A stretch of DNA of 64,000 nucleotides from Mycobacteroides chelonae (GTDB taxonomy: Bacteria; Actinomycetota; Actinomycetes; Mycobacteriales; Mycobacteriaceae), in NCBI GenBank assembly GCA_014204435.1, contig JACHLF010000001.1:248001-312000 (forward strand). Direction: 5' to 3'. The position numbers were made by a program, and so were the translations under genes. Positions 45,737 through 55,128 of this stretch are shown here, in pieces. A model generated the notes under the pieces. The model did not search any database, was not told where the DNA came from, and worked only from the letters and a program-made list of their open reading frames with translations. Numbering within the stretch: the first letter of the stretch is position 1; every line of letters starts with the position of its first letter.

Positions 45737-46723
45737 ATGACGACCATCGACCAGCCGACGACGGCGCTTCACGAGGCCGGCGCTTCCTCGGTTCGGGGTA
45801 AGTCCGTGGGCGATCGGCAGAAGACGGCTCAACGGCTGCTGCGTTCGGCCGCCGACCGTGCCTACGACGGCGAAGTCGACATCGATTGGGACGCACCGGT
45901 TGTGCCGGGGTTGTACTGGGCCACCCCGCGCCGCACATCGTTGTACGGTACCAAGCTGTGGGACAAGCTGACCCAGGAACAGCGCATCGAACTGACCCGC
46001 CACGAGCTCGGTTCCGTGTTGAGTTTCGGCATCTACGTCGAGACCGGCCTCAGCGCCATGTTGTGGCGTCAGGTCGTCGAGCAGAGCGGGGGAGCAACCG
46101 ATCACGGTCGCTACGCGCTGACCGAGATCAGCGAGGAAGCCCGTCACTCCACCATGTTCGGTCGCCTGGTGAACAAGCTCGGCATCGAGCCGTACACCTA
46201 TCCCAAGTTCGCGACGCGTGTCATCCGGCTTCTCGGCCTGGTGCCGCTGGGTCCCTCGGGTCTGGGCGGTCTGCTACTGGTCGAAGAGGTGCTCGATCGC
46301 GCGCAGCGCGAGACCATGATGGATGAGACGGTGCAGCCGCACGCCCGTCAGCTCATGAAGATCCACGTGCTCGAAGAAGCGCGGCACATCACCTATGCGC
46401 GTGAGGAACTGGTGCGCCAGATCGCCGAGCGGGGTCCGGTCTCCAACGCATTCCACCGGGCGGTCTTCGCCCTGGCGGTCATCGGCATCTATCCGGTGCT
46501 CTTCAACCCGAAGGCATACCGGGCGGTGGGCATCCATCCCCTCCGCGGATTTATCGCCTTCCTGACATCGCCGTACTACCGCGAGAATGCGACCTGGGTT
46601 TCGGAGCCGCTGATGCGTTTCATGCATGAGATCGGTTTCCTGGATGGCAAATTCACCGGCCGCCTGTTGCGGATGTCACGTGCGATGCCGGACGACATCC
46701 TGGCTGAGATCAAGGCGCGGTAA
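45737..46723 (+). CDS. AurF-type di-iron oxygenase
   Basis: A 328-residue member of the p-aminobenzoate N-oxygenase (AurF) family. The ligands are in place: Glu90 in RHELGS, Glu102 in VETG, Glu134 and His137 in EEARHST, Glu183/Glu184 in LVEEVLD, and His210/Glu214/His217 in IHVLEEARH. Such enzymes use O2 and two electrons to oxygenate amines or other substrates. The ATG at 45737 follows GGAGGG. It is preceded by the ligand-less paralogue, and a ferredoxin reductase that could feed electrons lies 2.6 kb downstream. Confidence 0.9.
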   Translation: MTTIDQPTTALHEAGASSVRGKSVGDRQKTAQRLLRSAADRAYDGEVDIDWDAPVVPGLYWATPRRTSLYGTKLWDKLTQEQRIELTRHELGSVLSFGIYVETGLSAMLWRQVVEQSGGATDHGRYALTEISEEARHSTMFGRLVNKLGIEPYTYPKFATRVIRLLGLVPLGPSGLGGLLLVEEVLDRAQRETMMDETVQPHARQLMKIHVLEEARHITYAREELVRQIAERGPVSNAFHRAVFALAVIGIYPVLFNPKAYRAVGIHPLRGFIAFLTSPYYRENATWVSEPLMRFMHEIGFLDGKFTGRLLRMSRAMPDDILAEIKAR

Positions 46724-46734
46724 GCGCGACAAGA

Positions 46735-46768
46735 GAACTGGCTCATTGCCGGTGCGATGAGCCAGTTC
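46735..46768. terminator. Hairpin after the AurF gene
   Basis: GAACTGGCTCAT and ATGAGCCAGTTC form a perfect 12-bp stem with a 10-base loop, 11 bases after the stop of the AurF gene. No T-run follows, which is common for mycobacterial hairpin terminators. It separates the AurF pair from the monooxygenase gene. Confidence 0.65.
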
Positions 46769-46814
46769 AGCCATGTCAAGGGTTCGCCCGTGAAACAGAA
46801 AGAGATTGTGCCAC

Positions 46815-48419
46815 ATGACTGTTACTGAGACATCGCACGAAGGGCAGCAGCCCGATACCGTGGTTGACGGCGGTTCATCGGAGCCCATTCGCATTCGTGC
46901 GTTGATTGTCGGCACGGGGTTCTCGGGCATCGGGGCGGCCATCGCGTTGCAGAAGATGGGCGTGCCATTCTTCATCCTCGAAAAGGCCGGCGAGATGGGT
47001 GGCACCTGGCGCGACAACACCTACCCCGGCGCGGCCTGCGATGTGCCCACCCACCTGTACTCCTTCTCGTTCGAACCGCGGTCCAACTGGGACCAACTGT
47101 TCTCCCGGCAGCCGGAAATCTTCGACTACCTCAAGGAAGTCGCCGCCACATATGGCCTATACCGGCACGCCACCTTCAACACACGTGTCACCCGCGGGTG
47201 CTGGGATGAGGACGAGTACCGCTGGCACGTGTTCACCGATAGCGGGCAGGAGTACATCTGCCAGTTCCTCATCTCCGGCGTAGGGGCTCTGCACATCCCA
47301 AGCATCCCGGAAATCGAAGATCTGGACCGTTTCGAGGGGCCGGTCTTCCACTCCGCGCAGTGGGACCACGATTACGACCTGACCGGCAAGAAGGTCGCCG
47401 TCATCGGCACCGGCGCCAGTGCGATTCAGTTCGTCCCCGAGATCGTGGGCAAGGTCGGCGAGCTGAAGCTGTTCCAGCGCACCCCGCCTTGGGTCTTGCC
47501 GCGCACCAACGTCGAGTTCGGACCGTTGGCCAAACGGGCGTTCGCCCGCGTTCCCGGTTTACGCGCGCTGTTCCGCAGCGGCATGTACTTCGGCGCGGAG
47601 GCCGGCGCGTACGCGATGAACCGGCGTCCGGCCCTGCTCAAAGGCGTTGAATTGCTGGGACGCTCGTACATCAAGAGCCAGATCTCAGATCCCGAGGTGC
47701 GCCGCAAGGTGACGCCCGATTACCGCGCCGGATGCAAACGTCTGCTGGGGTCGGGCACGTATTACAAGGCCATCGAGAACCCGAAGACCGAACTGGTCAC
47801 CGAGTCCATCGTCCGTGTCACCGCCGACGGCATCGTCACCGGTGACGGGGTGGAACGCAAGGTCGATGCCATCATCTTCGGCACCGGGTTCCACGTCACG
47901 GACTCGTACAAATACCTGGATCTGAAGGGAAAGAACGGCGAGGATCTCGGCGAGCGCTGGTCGACCGAGGGCGTCACCGCACACCGCGGCATCATCATCG
48001 CCGGCATGCCCAACCTCTTCTTCCTGCTGGGGCCCAACACCGGACTGGGACACAACTCGATCGTGTTCATGATCGAGTCGCAGATCCACTACGTGACCGA
48101 GGCGATCAAATACGTCGACGAGGCCTACGCCCAGGCGATCGTGCCCACCCGCGCGGCGCAGGACAAGTTCAACGCCGAGGTTCAACGCAAGCTGCAGGGC
48201 TCGGTGTGGAATAGCGGCGGCTGCCAGAGCTGGTACCTGGACGAGCACGGTAAAAATCGGACGTTGTGGTCCGGTTTCACCTTCGAGTACTGGTCGCAGA
48301 CAAGGAAAGTCGACCCATCCGAGTATGAGTTCGAGGGTGCGGTGCGTCCGGCGGTGCGTAAGGCCGTCCCGCTCGCGAACGGGCCTCGGCAGACCTCGCC
48401 GAGCATGGCCGCAAAGTAG
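46815..48419 (+). CDS. Flavin-containing Baeyer-Villiger-type monooxygenase
   Basis: A 534-residue class B flavoprotein monooxygenase. FAD motif VGTGFSGIGAAIALQ, the segment MGGTWRDNTYPGAACD, the BVMO fingerprint FEGPVFHSAQWDHD, and the NADPH motif VIGTGASAIQF are visible. Such enzymes insert oxygen into ketones or oxygenate heteroatoms. The ATG at 46815 is used. A dehydrogenase gene follows closely, a common pairing in which an alcohol is first oxidised to the ketone. Confidence 0.93.
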   Translation: MTVTETSHEGQQPDTVVDGGSSEPIRIRALIVGTGFSGIGAAIALQKMGVPFFILEKAGEMGGTWRDNTYPGAACDVPTHLYSFSFEPRSNWDQLFSRQPEIFDYLKEVAATYGLYRHATFNTRVTRGCWDEDEYRWHVFTDSGQEYICQFLISGVGALHIPSIPEIEDLDRFEGPVFHSAQWDHDYDLTGKKVAVIGTGASAIQFVPEIVGKVGELKLFQRTPPWVLPRTNVEFGPLAKRAFARVPGLRALFRSGMYFGAEAGAYAMNRRPALLKGVELLGRSYIKSQISDPEVRRKVTPDYRAGCKRLLGSGTYYKAIENPKTELVTESIVRVTADGIVTGDGVERKVDAIIFGTGFHVTDSYKYLDLKGKNGEDLGERWSTEGVTAHRGIIIAGMPNLFFLLGPNTGLGHNSIVFMIESQIHYVTEAIKYVDEAYAQAIVPTRAAQDKFNAEVQRKLQGSVWNSGGCQSWYLDEHGKNRTLWSGFTFEYWSQTRKVDPSEYEFEGAVRPAVRKAVPLANGPRQTSPSMAAK

Positions 48420-48446
48420 TCTTCCGCCCAGTAGAAGCGAGAAACC

Positions 48447-49310
48447 ATGAAGGACTTCGACAACAAGGTCGCCGTGATCACCGGCGCCGGTTCGGGTATC
48501 GGCCGCAGCCTGGCCTTAACGCTCGCGCAGCGCGGCGCCCGGCTGGCGCTTTCGGACATCGACACCGCGGGTGTGGCCGATACCGCCGGGCGCTGTGAGA
48601 AGGCGGGTGCGACCGCCATCCCGTTCGAGCTGGACGTCGCCGACCGGGCCGCCGTCTATGCCCACGCCGCCGACGTCATAAACGAGTTCGGTCAAGTCAA
48701 CGTGGTGTTCAACAACGCCGGGGTGGCGCTGTCGGCCGATGTCATGGACATGGAATGGGACGACTTCGACTGGTTGATGAACATCAACTTCTGGGGAGTA
48801 GCGCACGGCACCAAGGCATTTCTGCCCCATGTGATCGAATCGGGCGACGGCCACATCGTCAACGTATCGTCGGTGTTCGGCCTGATGGGCATACCTTCTC
48901 AAAGTGCCTACAACGCCGCGAAATTCGCAGTTCGCGGCTTCACCGAATCGCTTCGTCAGGAGATCCGGGCGGCCAAGTATCCCGTGGGGGTCACCTGTGT
49001 GCACCCCGGCGGCATCAAGACCAACATCGCCTCCAGTGCGCGTGGTATCCCCGAGGGTGTGGACCGGGAGACCGTGCGAAAGGGCTTCCAGCTCATGGCG
49101 ATCACGCGTCCCGACTCGGCCGCCCGGATCATCTTGCGGGGAGTGGAGAAGAACCGCCCCCGCGTTCTGATCGGTCCCGACGCACGCGTCTTCGACGCCA
49201 TACCGCGCATCATCGGGCCGCGCTACGAGGACCTGATGGCGCCCTTCTACGGAATCGGCAAGTACGGGGTCGGCAAGAAGATCGCGGGCCGCTTAGGTAT
49301 CGAGTTGTAG
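48447..49310 (+). CDS. Short-chain dehydrogenase/reductase
   Basis: A 287-residue classical SDR: TGAGSGIGRSLAL, DIDTAG acidic cofactor selector (suggesting NAD), NNAGVAL, VSSVFG with the catalytic serine and YNAAKFAV with Tyr and Lys. A C-terminal extension to FYGIGKYGVGKKIAG is typical of mycobacterial members linked to monooxygenases. It starts 27 bases after the monooxygenase stop and is followed within 11 bases by the reductase gene, so the three form an operon. Confidence 0.92.
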   Translation: MKDFDNKVAVITGAGSGIGRSLALTLAQRGARLALSDIDTAGVADTAGRCEKAGATAIPFELDVADRAAVYAHAADVINEFGQVNVVFNNAGVALSADVMDMEWDDFDWLMNINFWGVAHGTKAFLPHVIESGDGHIVNVSSVFGLMGIPSQSAYNAAKFAVRGFTESLRQEIRAAKYPVGVTCVHPGGIKTNIASSARGIPEGVDRETVRKGFQLMAITRPDSAARIILRGVEKNRPRVLIGPDARVFDAIPRIIGPRYEDLMAPFYGIGKYGVGKKIAGRLGIEL

Positions 49311-49320
49311 GCGGCCGTCT

Positions 49321-50388
49321 ATGACAGACACTGTGACGCCCGACGTGCGCAAGGTGACGGGAAACCCTCATGTTCACTCCCTTGAGGTCGTCGAGATCAT
49401 CAGGGAGACAGGGGATGCGGTGTCCCTGGTATTCGAGGTTCCGGATGCGCTCGTCGAGGCTTTCCGGTACCGCCCGGGCCAGTTCCTCACGCTGAGAATA
49501 CCCAGTGAACGCACGGGCTCGGTCGCTCGCTGCTATTCGTTGTCCAGTTCCCCGCATCTCGATGACGATTTAGTGGTCACCATCAAACGCACGGAGGGCG
49601 GGTACGCGTCGAACTGGCTGTGCGACAACGTCAGTGTGGGGGACCACATCACGGTGCTCACCCCCTCCGGGGTCTTCGTGCCGCGCTCGCTGGACGGAGA
49701 TTTCTTGCTGGTCGCCGCGGGCAGCGGGATCACCCCGATGCTGTCCATCGCCAAGTCGGTGCTGCTCGGGGGCGCCGGAACGGTCTACCTCTTCTACGCG
49801 AACCGCGACGAGCAGAGCGTGATCTTCGGCGCGGAGATCGACGACATCATGGTGGAGTTCCCGGATCGGCTGCGCGTCGTGCACTGGCTCGAAGCCGAAC
49901 GTGGCCTGCCCACGCGTGAGGCCATGTCCGAGTTGTTCGCCGCGTACACGCGGTACAGCACATACGTCTGCGGGCCGGCGCTCTTCATGGACGAGGTCCG
50001 CTCCGCGTTGTCGGCTGTCGGGATGCCCGCCAATCACATACACATCGAGCTCTACCAATCCCTGTCTGGTGATCCGTTCGCCGACATCGTGGTGCCGCAG
50101 GGCGGCGCGGATGCTGCCCAGGCCCGCGTGGAACTCGACGGCACCCAGGTCACCGTCGAGTGGCCGCGGGACACTCCGCTGCTCGATGTGCTCCTGGCGC
50201 AAGGTCTCGACGCGCCATACTCGTGCCGCGAAGGCGCGTGCAGTGCGTGCGCCTGCACGGTGCGCGGGGGTGAGGTGCGGATGCTGCGCAACGACACCTT
50301 GGTCGATGCCGACCTCGCGTTGGGGTTGACGCTCGCCTGTCAGGCCGTTCCGATCACCGACAGCGTCGATATCGTCTTTGACCAGTAG
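49321..50388 (+). CDS. Ferredoxin-NAD(P)H reductase with C-terminal 2Fe-2S domain (KshB/HmpA-like)
   Basis: A 355-residue electron-transfer protein. The FAD-binding barrel has RCYSLSSSP, the NAD(P) domain GSGITPMLS and VCGPALFM, and the C-terminal plant-type 2Fe-2S ferredoxin CREGACSACACTV, with the fourth ligand in LACQAVP. KshB-like reductases feed Rieske or di-iron oxygenases; here the nearby AurF enzyme is a plausible partner (inference). It is the last gene of the monooxygenase-SDR operon. Confidence 0.92.
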   Translation: MTDTVTPDVRKVTGNPHVHSLEVVEIIRETGDAVSLVFEVPDALVEAFRYRPGQFLTLRIPSERTGSVARCYSLSSSPHLDDDLVVTIKRTEGGYASNWLCDNVSVGDHITVLTPSGVFVPRSLDGDFLLVAAGSGITPMLSIAKSVLLGGAGTVYLFYANRDEQSVIFGAEIDDIMVEFPDRLRVVHWLEAERGLPTREAMSELFAAYTRYSTYVCGPALFMDEVRSALSAVGMPANHIHIELYQSLSGDPFADIVVPQGGADAAQARVELDGTQVTVEWPRDTPLLDVLLAQGLDAPYSCREGACSACACTVRGGEVRMLRNDTLVDADLALGLTLACQAVPITDSVDIVFDQ

Positions 50389-50425
50389 ACGCGAGATTGC
50401 GCGCGATCTTGGATATGGTCACGGG

Positions 50426-50917
50426 ATGCGTATCCTGCCCATCCTTGGTGCTGCGACCAGCGCCGTCGCTGCTGTGATGCTGGCGGGGGTGGCATCCGCC
50501 GACCCGGACACCCCCAATCCCCTCGGCCCGTCCGGTCTTCCGAACGTCAACGGATTCGCCCCGGTGTCGCCCCTGGAGTACAGCACGATGGGGGACACGG
50601 CATACGGCTTCACCATCCCCGGTGGGATCTCGTGCCTGATCAAACGGGCCGATGCCAGCTACGGCTGCAGCGGGCCGCTGCCGGGTGCCCCGAACGGAGC
50701 GAACCTCGTCAGTGGCAGCAATGCTCCCGGTTTCGCCAGCACCGACCGTCCGATCTACGGCTTCGGTGGTGAGCCCTTCAAGCCCCTGCCACCGGGATCC
50801 CGGTTGAGCTACCGCGAGGTCAGCTGCGGTCTAGACGGCGGCTGCACCCTGACCTGTGTCAACAATCGCTGGCAGAATGGCTTCGTGGTCGGTCCGGGTG
50901 GCAGCTACACCACCTAG
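50426..50917 (+). CDS. Secreted protein of unknown function
   Basis: A 163-residue protein starting at ATG 50426 with a signal peptide (LPILGAATSAVAAVMLAGV) and likely cleavage after VASA. The mature part begins DPDTPNPLGPSG and contains six cysteines (SCLIKR, YGCSGP, VSCGLDGGC and LTCVNN), implying disulfides. This pattern occurs in small exported mycobacterial proteins without known function. Confidence 0.8.
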   Translation: MRILPILGAATSAVAAVMLAGVASADPDTPNPLGPSGLPNVNGFAPVSPLEYSTMGDTAYGFTIPGGISCLIKRADASYGCSGPLPGAPNGANLVSGSNAPGFASTDRPIYGFGGEPFKPLPPGSRLSYREVSCGLDGGCTLTCVNNRWQNGFVVGPGGSYTT

Positions 50918-50938
50918 CGGCCGATTAGATTGGTCTGT

Positions 50939-51742
50939 GTGCGTCTCGGGTACCTGCTGATCGTCGCTGTGTGCGGCATCGTCCTCGTCGGCTGCGACAG
51001 CGGAGAAGCACCCAGGGATGCTCCGGCCGCGGAATCCACCAGCTCGACCACGTTCACTCCTACACCCGCCGTCGACCAGTCCTGGGCGGCCGCGTGCCCT
51101 AAACACGGCGGTCGCTGGGACGCCGCGCAGGGCTGCGTCGTCGACGAGACCACGCCACAGAGCACGCAGCATCTGGTGATCCCCGTCCAGTGGGATTCGT
51201 CGTTCCCCGAGCTGCAGCGGGCCGTCGACGACACGGTGGCAGGCATCCGCGCCAACTTCCGCAAGTCCCTCGGGCGGGCCGGTGCCCCGCCCGAGGGCAA
51301 GCCATGGACACTCCAGGTCAGCTTCGAGGCCTACCAGGGCAAGGGAGTGCATCCCTCCGACAGCGTGCGGTTCTCGATCAGCGAGTCACTCGGCGGCTAC
51401 CACCCGGTCTTCGCGTTCCGCACTTTGGCGTTCGACCGCAGCACCACACAGTCCATCACCCTGAACACCCTGCTGATCGATCCGGCGGCCACACTGGCCA
51501 AGATCTCTGCGCTGGTCCGCACTGACCTACGCGCGCAGCTCGGCGGGGTGGGCATCGAGTTCGTCGACACCGGAACGGCTCCGGAGCCGGGAAACTTCGC
51601 AGACTTCTCCCTGGACGGCGACGCGCTGCTGTTCTCCTTCGAGCCGTACCGGGTGGCGGCGTACGCAGAAGGCCCGATGCAGAGTCGGGTGGCGCTGTCC
51701 GAACTGCGCGATGTGGTGAAGCCCGAGTATCTGCCGGCCTGA
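50939..51742 (+). CDS. Lipoprotein with DUF3298/RsiV-like domain
   Basis: A 267-residue lipoprotein. GTG 50939 gives MRLGYLLIVAVCGIVLVGC, with a good lipobox LVGC. A Ser/Thr/Pro linker and an ACPKHGG...GCV cysteine pair follow. A C-terminal domain resembling DUF3298 (FRTLAFDRSTTQSITLNTLL, FSFEPYRVAAYAEGP) is similar to extracytoplasmic RsiV-like and lysozyme-binding domains. The family call is moderate. It converges on gpsA with no gap. Confidence 0.78.
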   Translation: MRLGYLLIVAVCGIVLVGCDSGEAPRDAPAAESTSSTTFTPTPAVDQSWAAACPKHGGRWDAAQGCVVDETTPQSTQHLVIPVQWDSSFPELQRAVDDTVAGIRANFRKSLGRAGAPPEGKPWTLQVSFEAYQGKGVHPSDSVRFSISESLGGYHPVFAFRTLAFDRSTTQSITLNTLLIDPAATLAKISALVRTDLRAQLGGVGIEFVDTGTAPEPGNFADFSLDGDALLFSFEPYRVAAYAEGPMQSRVALSELRDVVKPEYLPA

Positions 51743-52765
51743 TCAGAATCCGGTGCCGTGCACCTCGTGGCCGGGCGTTTCCGCCATGAGTCCGCGGTAG
51801 GCCTGTTCCACCGTCGAGCCCTGGTTGATCACCCCGTCCACTTCGCGGGCGATCGGCATCTGAATGCCGTACTCGTCGGCAAGGGTCATCACCACCGATG
51901 AGGCCTTGACCCCCTCAGCCACCTGGTTCATCGACTCGATGATCTCGTCGATGGTCTTGCCCTTGCCGATCTCCTCACCCACGTGCCGGTTGCGGCTGCT
52001 GGCGCTCGTGCACGTGACGATCAGATCGCCCAGACCCGCCAGGCCCGGGAAGGTCTCGGGATTGCCGCCCATGGCCACACCAAGTTTGGTCATCTCCCGC
52101 AGCGCCCGGGCGATCACCATGGCGCGGGTGTTCTCGCCGATCCCGATCGCGTAACCCATGCCGCTGGCGATGGCGAAGACGTTCTTGAGCGCCCCAGCCA
52201 TCTCGACGCCCACCACGTCGTTGGTGCTGTACACGCGGAAACGCGACGTGCGGAAAAGCTCCCCGAGACGGGCTGCCTGGTGCTGGTCGGGCATCGCGAC
52301 CACGCCAGCGGCCGCGTATCCGCGGGCCACTTCCTTGGCGATATTGGGCCCGGCCAGGATGCCCGCCGGATGCCCGGGCAGCACTTCCTCGATGATCTGC
52401 GACATCCGCATCCGCGACCCCTGCTCGAGTCCTTTCACCAGAGAGACGACGGGCACCCACGGGCGTAGTGACTGTCCGATCTCGGTGAGCACCTCGCGGA
52501 AGTTATGCGACGGAACTCCCATGATCACCACATCGGCCTGCTCGACAGCCTCGTGGAGGTCGGAGGTGGCTCGCAGACTCTCGGTCAGCTCCACCTCGTC
52601 GGTTAGATATCGCGAATTACGGTGTCGTTCATTGATATCCGCAACCGTCTCGGGGGAGCGGGCCCACTGCAGAGTGGGACTGCGCCGCGCCACAATCGAG
52701 GCCACCGTGGTGCCCCAGGACCCGCCACCGAGGACGACGACTTGTGGTTCGCGAAGTGCTGGCAT
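51743..52765 (-). CDS. gpsA: NAD(P)-dependent glycerol-3-phosphate dehydrogenase
   Basis: A 340-residue GpsA that reduces dihydroxyacetone phosphate for phospholipid synthesis. Motifs: VVVLGGGSWGTTVAS (cofactor), SLVKGLE, AGPNIAKEVARG, and catalytic-region GALKNVFAIASGM and LAGLGDLIVTCTS. It corresponds to Rv0564c. ATG 52765 is chosen; the frame is open much further upstream, but that stretch is antisense to the LLM oxidoreductase gene. The two genes are divergent with starts 49 bp apart. Confidence 0.95.
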   Translation of the reverse strand: MPALREPQVVVLGGGSWGTTVASIVARRSPTLQWARSPETVADINERHRNSRYLTDEVELTESLRATSDLHEAVEQADVVIMGVPSHNFREVLTEIGQSLRPWVPVVSLVKGLEQGSRMRMSQIIEEVLPGHPAGILAGPNIAKEVARGYAAAGVVAMPDQHQAARLGELFRTSRFRVYSTNDVVGVEMAGALKNVFAIASGMGYAIGIGENTRAMVIARALREMTKLGVAMGGNPETFPGLAGLGDLIVTCTSASSRNRHVGEEIGKGKTIDEIIESMNQVAEGVKASSVVMTLADEYGIQMPIAREVDGVINQGSTVEQAYRGLMAETPGHEVHGTGF

Positions 52766-52813
52766 GCCGCCAGGGTATGGGCCCGGTGCGCCTCGAATAT
52801 GGACTTCGGCAAT

Positions 52814-53845
52814 ATGAGTGAGGTGTTGATCGATGTGACGCTCACGACCGGGTTGAACACCATGGCTGCCGACGCTGCCGAGGCCGAGGAAGCCGGATAC
52901 GCCGGCATCTGGACATTCGAAGGCGCGCACGACCCGTTTCTGCCGATACTGCTGGCCGCCCAGCACACCAAGGATGTCGCGCTGGGTACCTCGATCGCGG
53001 TCGCTTTCGCCCGAAATCCGATGCTGCTGGCCAATATTGGCTGGGACCTGCAGGCCTATTCCGGTGGCCGGTTCATCCTGGGCCTCGGCACCCAGATCAA
53101 GCCGCACATCACTCGCCGGTTCGGTATGCCGTGGAGCAGCCCGGCGGCGCGGATGCGGGACATGGTGCTGGCCATTCGCGCCATCTGGCAGTCGTGGCAG
53201 GAGCGCGGGCCGCTGGACTATCGCGGCGAGTTCTATCAGCACACCCTTATGACGCCGATGTTCATGCCCGATCCGGTCGAGGTGAGCGACTTTGGCCCGC
53301 CCCCGATCTGGCTGGCCGGTGTCGGCAGCGCCATGACAGAGGTGGCCGGGGAGGTGGCCGATGGATTTCTGTCGCACCCGTTCTGCACACCCGACTATCT
53401 GGCACAGGTCACCCGGCCGACCCTGGGACAAGGCGCCGCGAAATCTGGAAAGACGCTGGCCGACATTCAGATCCACCACTCGCCGATGATCGTCATCGGG
53501 CGTGATGAGGCCGAGCTGGCACGTGCACGCGCGGCCGTACGCAAGCAGCTCGCGTTCTACGGATCCACCCCCGCCTACTGGCCGATCCTGAAATTGCACG
53601 GCCGGGCAGAGGTCGGCCCGAAACTCAAAGAGCTGTCCAAACAAGGTGAATGGGATGCCATGGGCGAGCTGATCGACGAGGACTTCGTCGATACCGCGGC
53701 CGTCACCGTGACCGACGCCGCGCAGGGTGCACGCGAATTACAGGCCCGCTATGGCGATCTGGTGCACCGGTTGGGCTTCAACACCCCGTACCGGCCCGAC
53801 CGCACATTGCTGTCCGAGCTGCTGGCTGCCTTCCCGTCGAGGTGA
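52814..53845 (+). CDS. LLM-class F420-dependent oxidoreductase (TIGR03617-like)
   Basis: A 343-residue luciferase-like TIM-barrel protein. GYAGIWTFEGAHDPFLP, ALGTSIAVAFARNPM, GRFILGLGTQIKPH and PIWLAGVG are typical of mycobacterial F420-dependent oxidoreductases, close to the TIGR03617 group. It should transfer hydride between F420 and an unknown substrate. ATG 52814 lacks a strong RBS but matches the family N-terminus. Confidence 0.9.
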   Translation: MSEVLIDVTLTTGLNTMAADAAEAEEAGYAGIWTFEGAHDPFLPILLAAQHTKDVALGTSIAVAFARNPMLLANIGWDLQAYSGGRFILGLGTQIKPHITRRFGMPWSSPAARMRDMVLAIRAIWQSWQERGPLDYRGEFYQHTLMTPMFMPDPVEVSDFGPPPIWLAGVGSAMTEVAGEVADGFLSHPFCTPDYLAQVTRPTLGQGAAKSGKTLADIQIHHSPMIVIGRDEAELARARAAVRKQLAFYGSTPAYWPILKLHGRAEVGPKLKELSKQGEWDAMGELIDEDFVDTAAVTVTDAAQGARELQARYGDLVHRLGFNTPYRPDRTLLSELLAAFPSR

Positions 53846-53897
53846 CATTGAAGCGGGAGATTCGGGGGTAAATGACCGCGTCAATGTCATCTCGTCG

Positions 53898-54533
53898 CTA
53901 GGACGAGGAGCTCACTGCCACACCGGCGCCCAGTCCGACGATCATCCACCCGCCGGTTACCCCGACCACCTCAAGACGCTCGGGGGAGCGGGCGAACCAG
54001 TTGCGTGCGGTGCCGGCCAACAGTACCCACACACTGTCCGACATCAGGGCTATGAGCACGAAAATCGCACCGAACACCGCGATTTGTACCGACACCGATC
54101 CCGCGGTGGGGTCGGCGAACTGCGGCAGCACCGCGGCGAAGAACAGTGCCGTTTTCGGGTTCGTCATGCCGACGATGAAGCCCTGCCGGAACACACGGTG
54201 TGCACCCGCTGCGGGCGCAGCCGTATCCAGCGCCGCGATCAGCGACTTGCGATTCCGAATCGCTTGTATACCAAGGTAGATCAGATACGCAGCGCCCACG
54301 AGCTTGACCACCATCAGTGCGCAGGTTGACGCCGCCAGCAGTGCGCCCAGGCCGGCCGTCGTGAGCACCAGCGGCACCACCGTGCCCGCCGTGTTGCCCA
54401 GGACGGTGACCAAACCCGATCGACGTCCCAGGCTCAGCGAGCGACCCACCGAGAACAGCACGCGGGGTCCCGGGATCACGATCAGGGCGTAGGCCGCGAT
54501 CGTGAACCCGATCAGATGCGTTGTGGGTATCAC
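53898..54533 (-). CDS. LysE/RhtB family amino-acid exporter
   Basis: A 211-residue membrane protein with six hydrophobic segments. The LysE family motif IPGPRVLFSVGRSLSLGRR is present near the N-terminus, and GMTNPKTALFFAAVLPQF mid-protein. The usual GPNxL is GPRVL here, a small deviation. Members export amino acids or homoserine-like metabolites. The gene precedes yajQ in the chromosome but follows it in transcription on the minus strand, with a 12-base gap. Confidence 0.9.
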   Translation of the reverse strand: MIPTTHLIGFTIAAYALIVIPGPRVLFSVGRSLSLGRRSGLVTVLGNTAGTVVPLVLTTAGLGALLAASTCALMVVKLVGAAYLIYLGIQAIRNRKSLIAALDTAAPAAGAHRVFRQGFIVGMTNPKTALFFAAVLPQFADPTAGSVSVQIAVFGAIFVLIALMSDSVWVLLAGTARNWFARSPERLEVVGVTGGWMIVGLGAGVAVSSSS

Positions 54534-54545
54534 CGGACCATCGTT

Positions 54546-55037
54546 TTACCGATAGTTGACGAACTGCAACGCAATATCCAAGTCAGAGCCCCTCAGCAGC
54601 GCCTGGACGGCCTGTAGATCGTCGCGCTTCTTGCTCGAGACCCGGATCTCTTCACCCTGCACCTGCGACTTGACGCCCTTGGGCCCCTCGTCACGGATGA
54701 TCTTGTTGATCTTCTTGGCGTTCTCGGTGTCGATGCCCTGCTTGAGGGTGCCGGCGAGCCGATAGGTCTTGCCGCTGGGCTGTGGGTCGCCTGCGTCGAA
54801 CGCCTTCATGCTGATGTCGCGGCGCACCAGCTTCTCCTTGAAGACGTCGACTGCCGCCTTCAGACGCTCTTCGGTGGAGCTGATGAGTTCGATGGCCTCG
54901 TCGCCCTTCCAGGCGATGGTGGTGTCGGTGCCACGGAAGTCGAAGCGGGTGGCCAGCTCTTTGGCCGCCTGGTTCAGCGCGTTGTCCACCTCCTGGCGAT
55001 CGACCTTGCTCACGATGTCGAATGATGAGTCCGCCAT
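54546..55037 (-). CDS. yajQ: YajQ family nucleotide-binding protein
   Basis: A 163-residue YajQ/DUF520 protein: [48 protein letters not shown] and the C-terminal LQFVNYR. Homologues elsewhere bind cyclic di-GMP, which is notable given the diguanylate cyclase in this window. It matches Rv0566c beside tRNA-Tyr. The ATG follows AGAGGGAGCAGTC, containing GAGGGAG. Confidence 0.95.
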   Translation of the reverse strand: MADSSFDIVSKVDRQEVDNALNQAAKELATRFDFRGTDTTIAWKGDEAIELISSTEERLKAAVDVFKEKLVRRDISMKAFDAGDPQPSGKTYRLAGTLKQGIDTENAKKINKIIRDEGPKGVKSQVQGEEIRVSSKKRDDLQAVQALLRGSDLDIALQFVNYR

Positions 55038-55128
55038 GACTGCTCCCTCTTTCTGGTCTTCGTATGTTCCGTATCCAGTCGGTTTGCGTTGGCCCGACCC
55101 TATCGTTGTATCCTGCATCGTCTGATAA

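Noticed and set aside
52766..53644. Long 5' extension of gpsA
   Set aside because: It is antisense to the F420 oxidoreductase gene and has no domain of its own.
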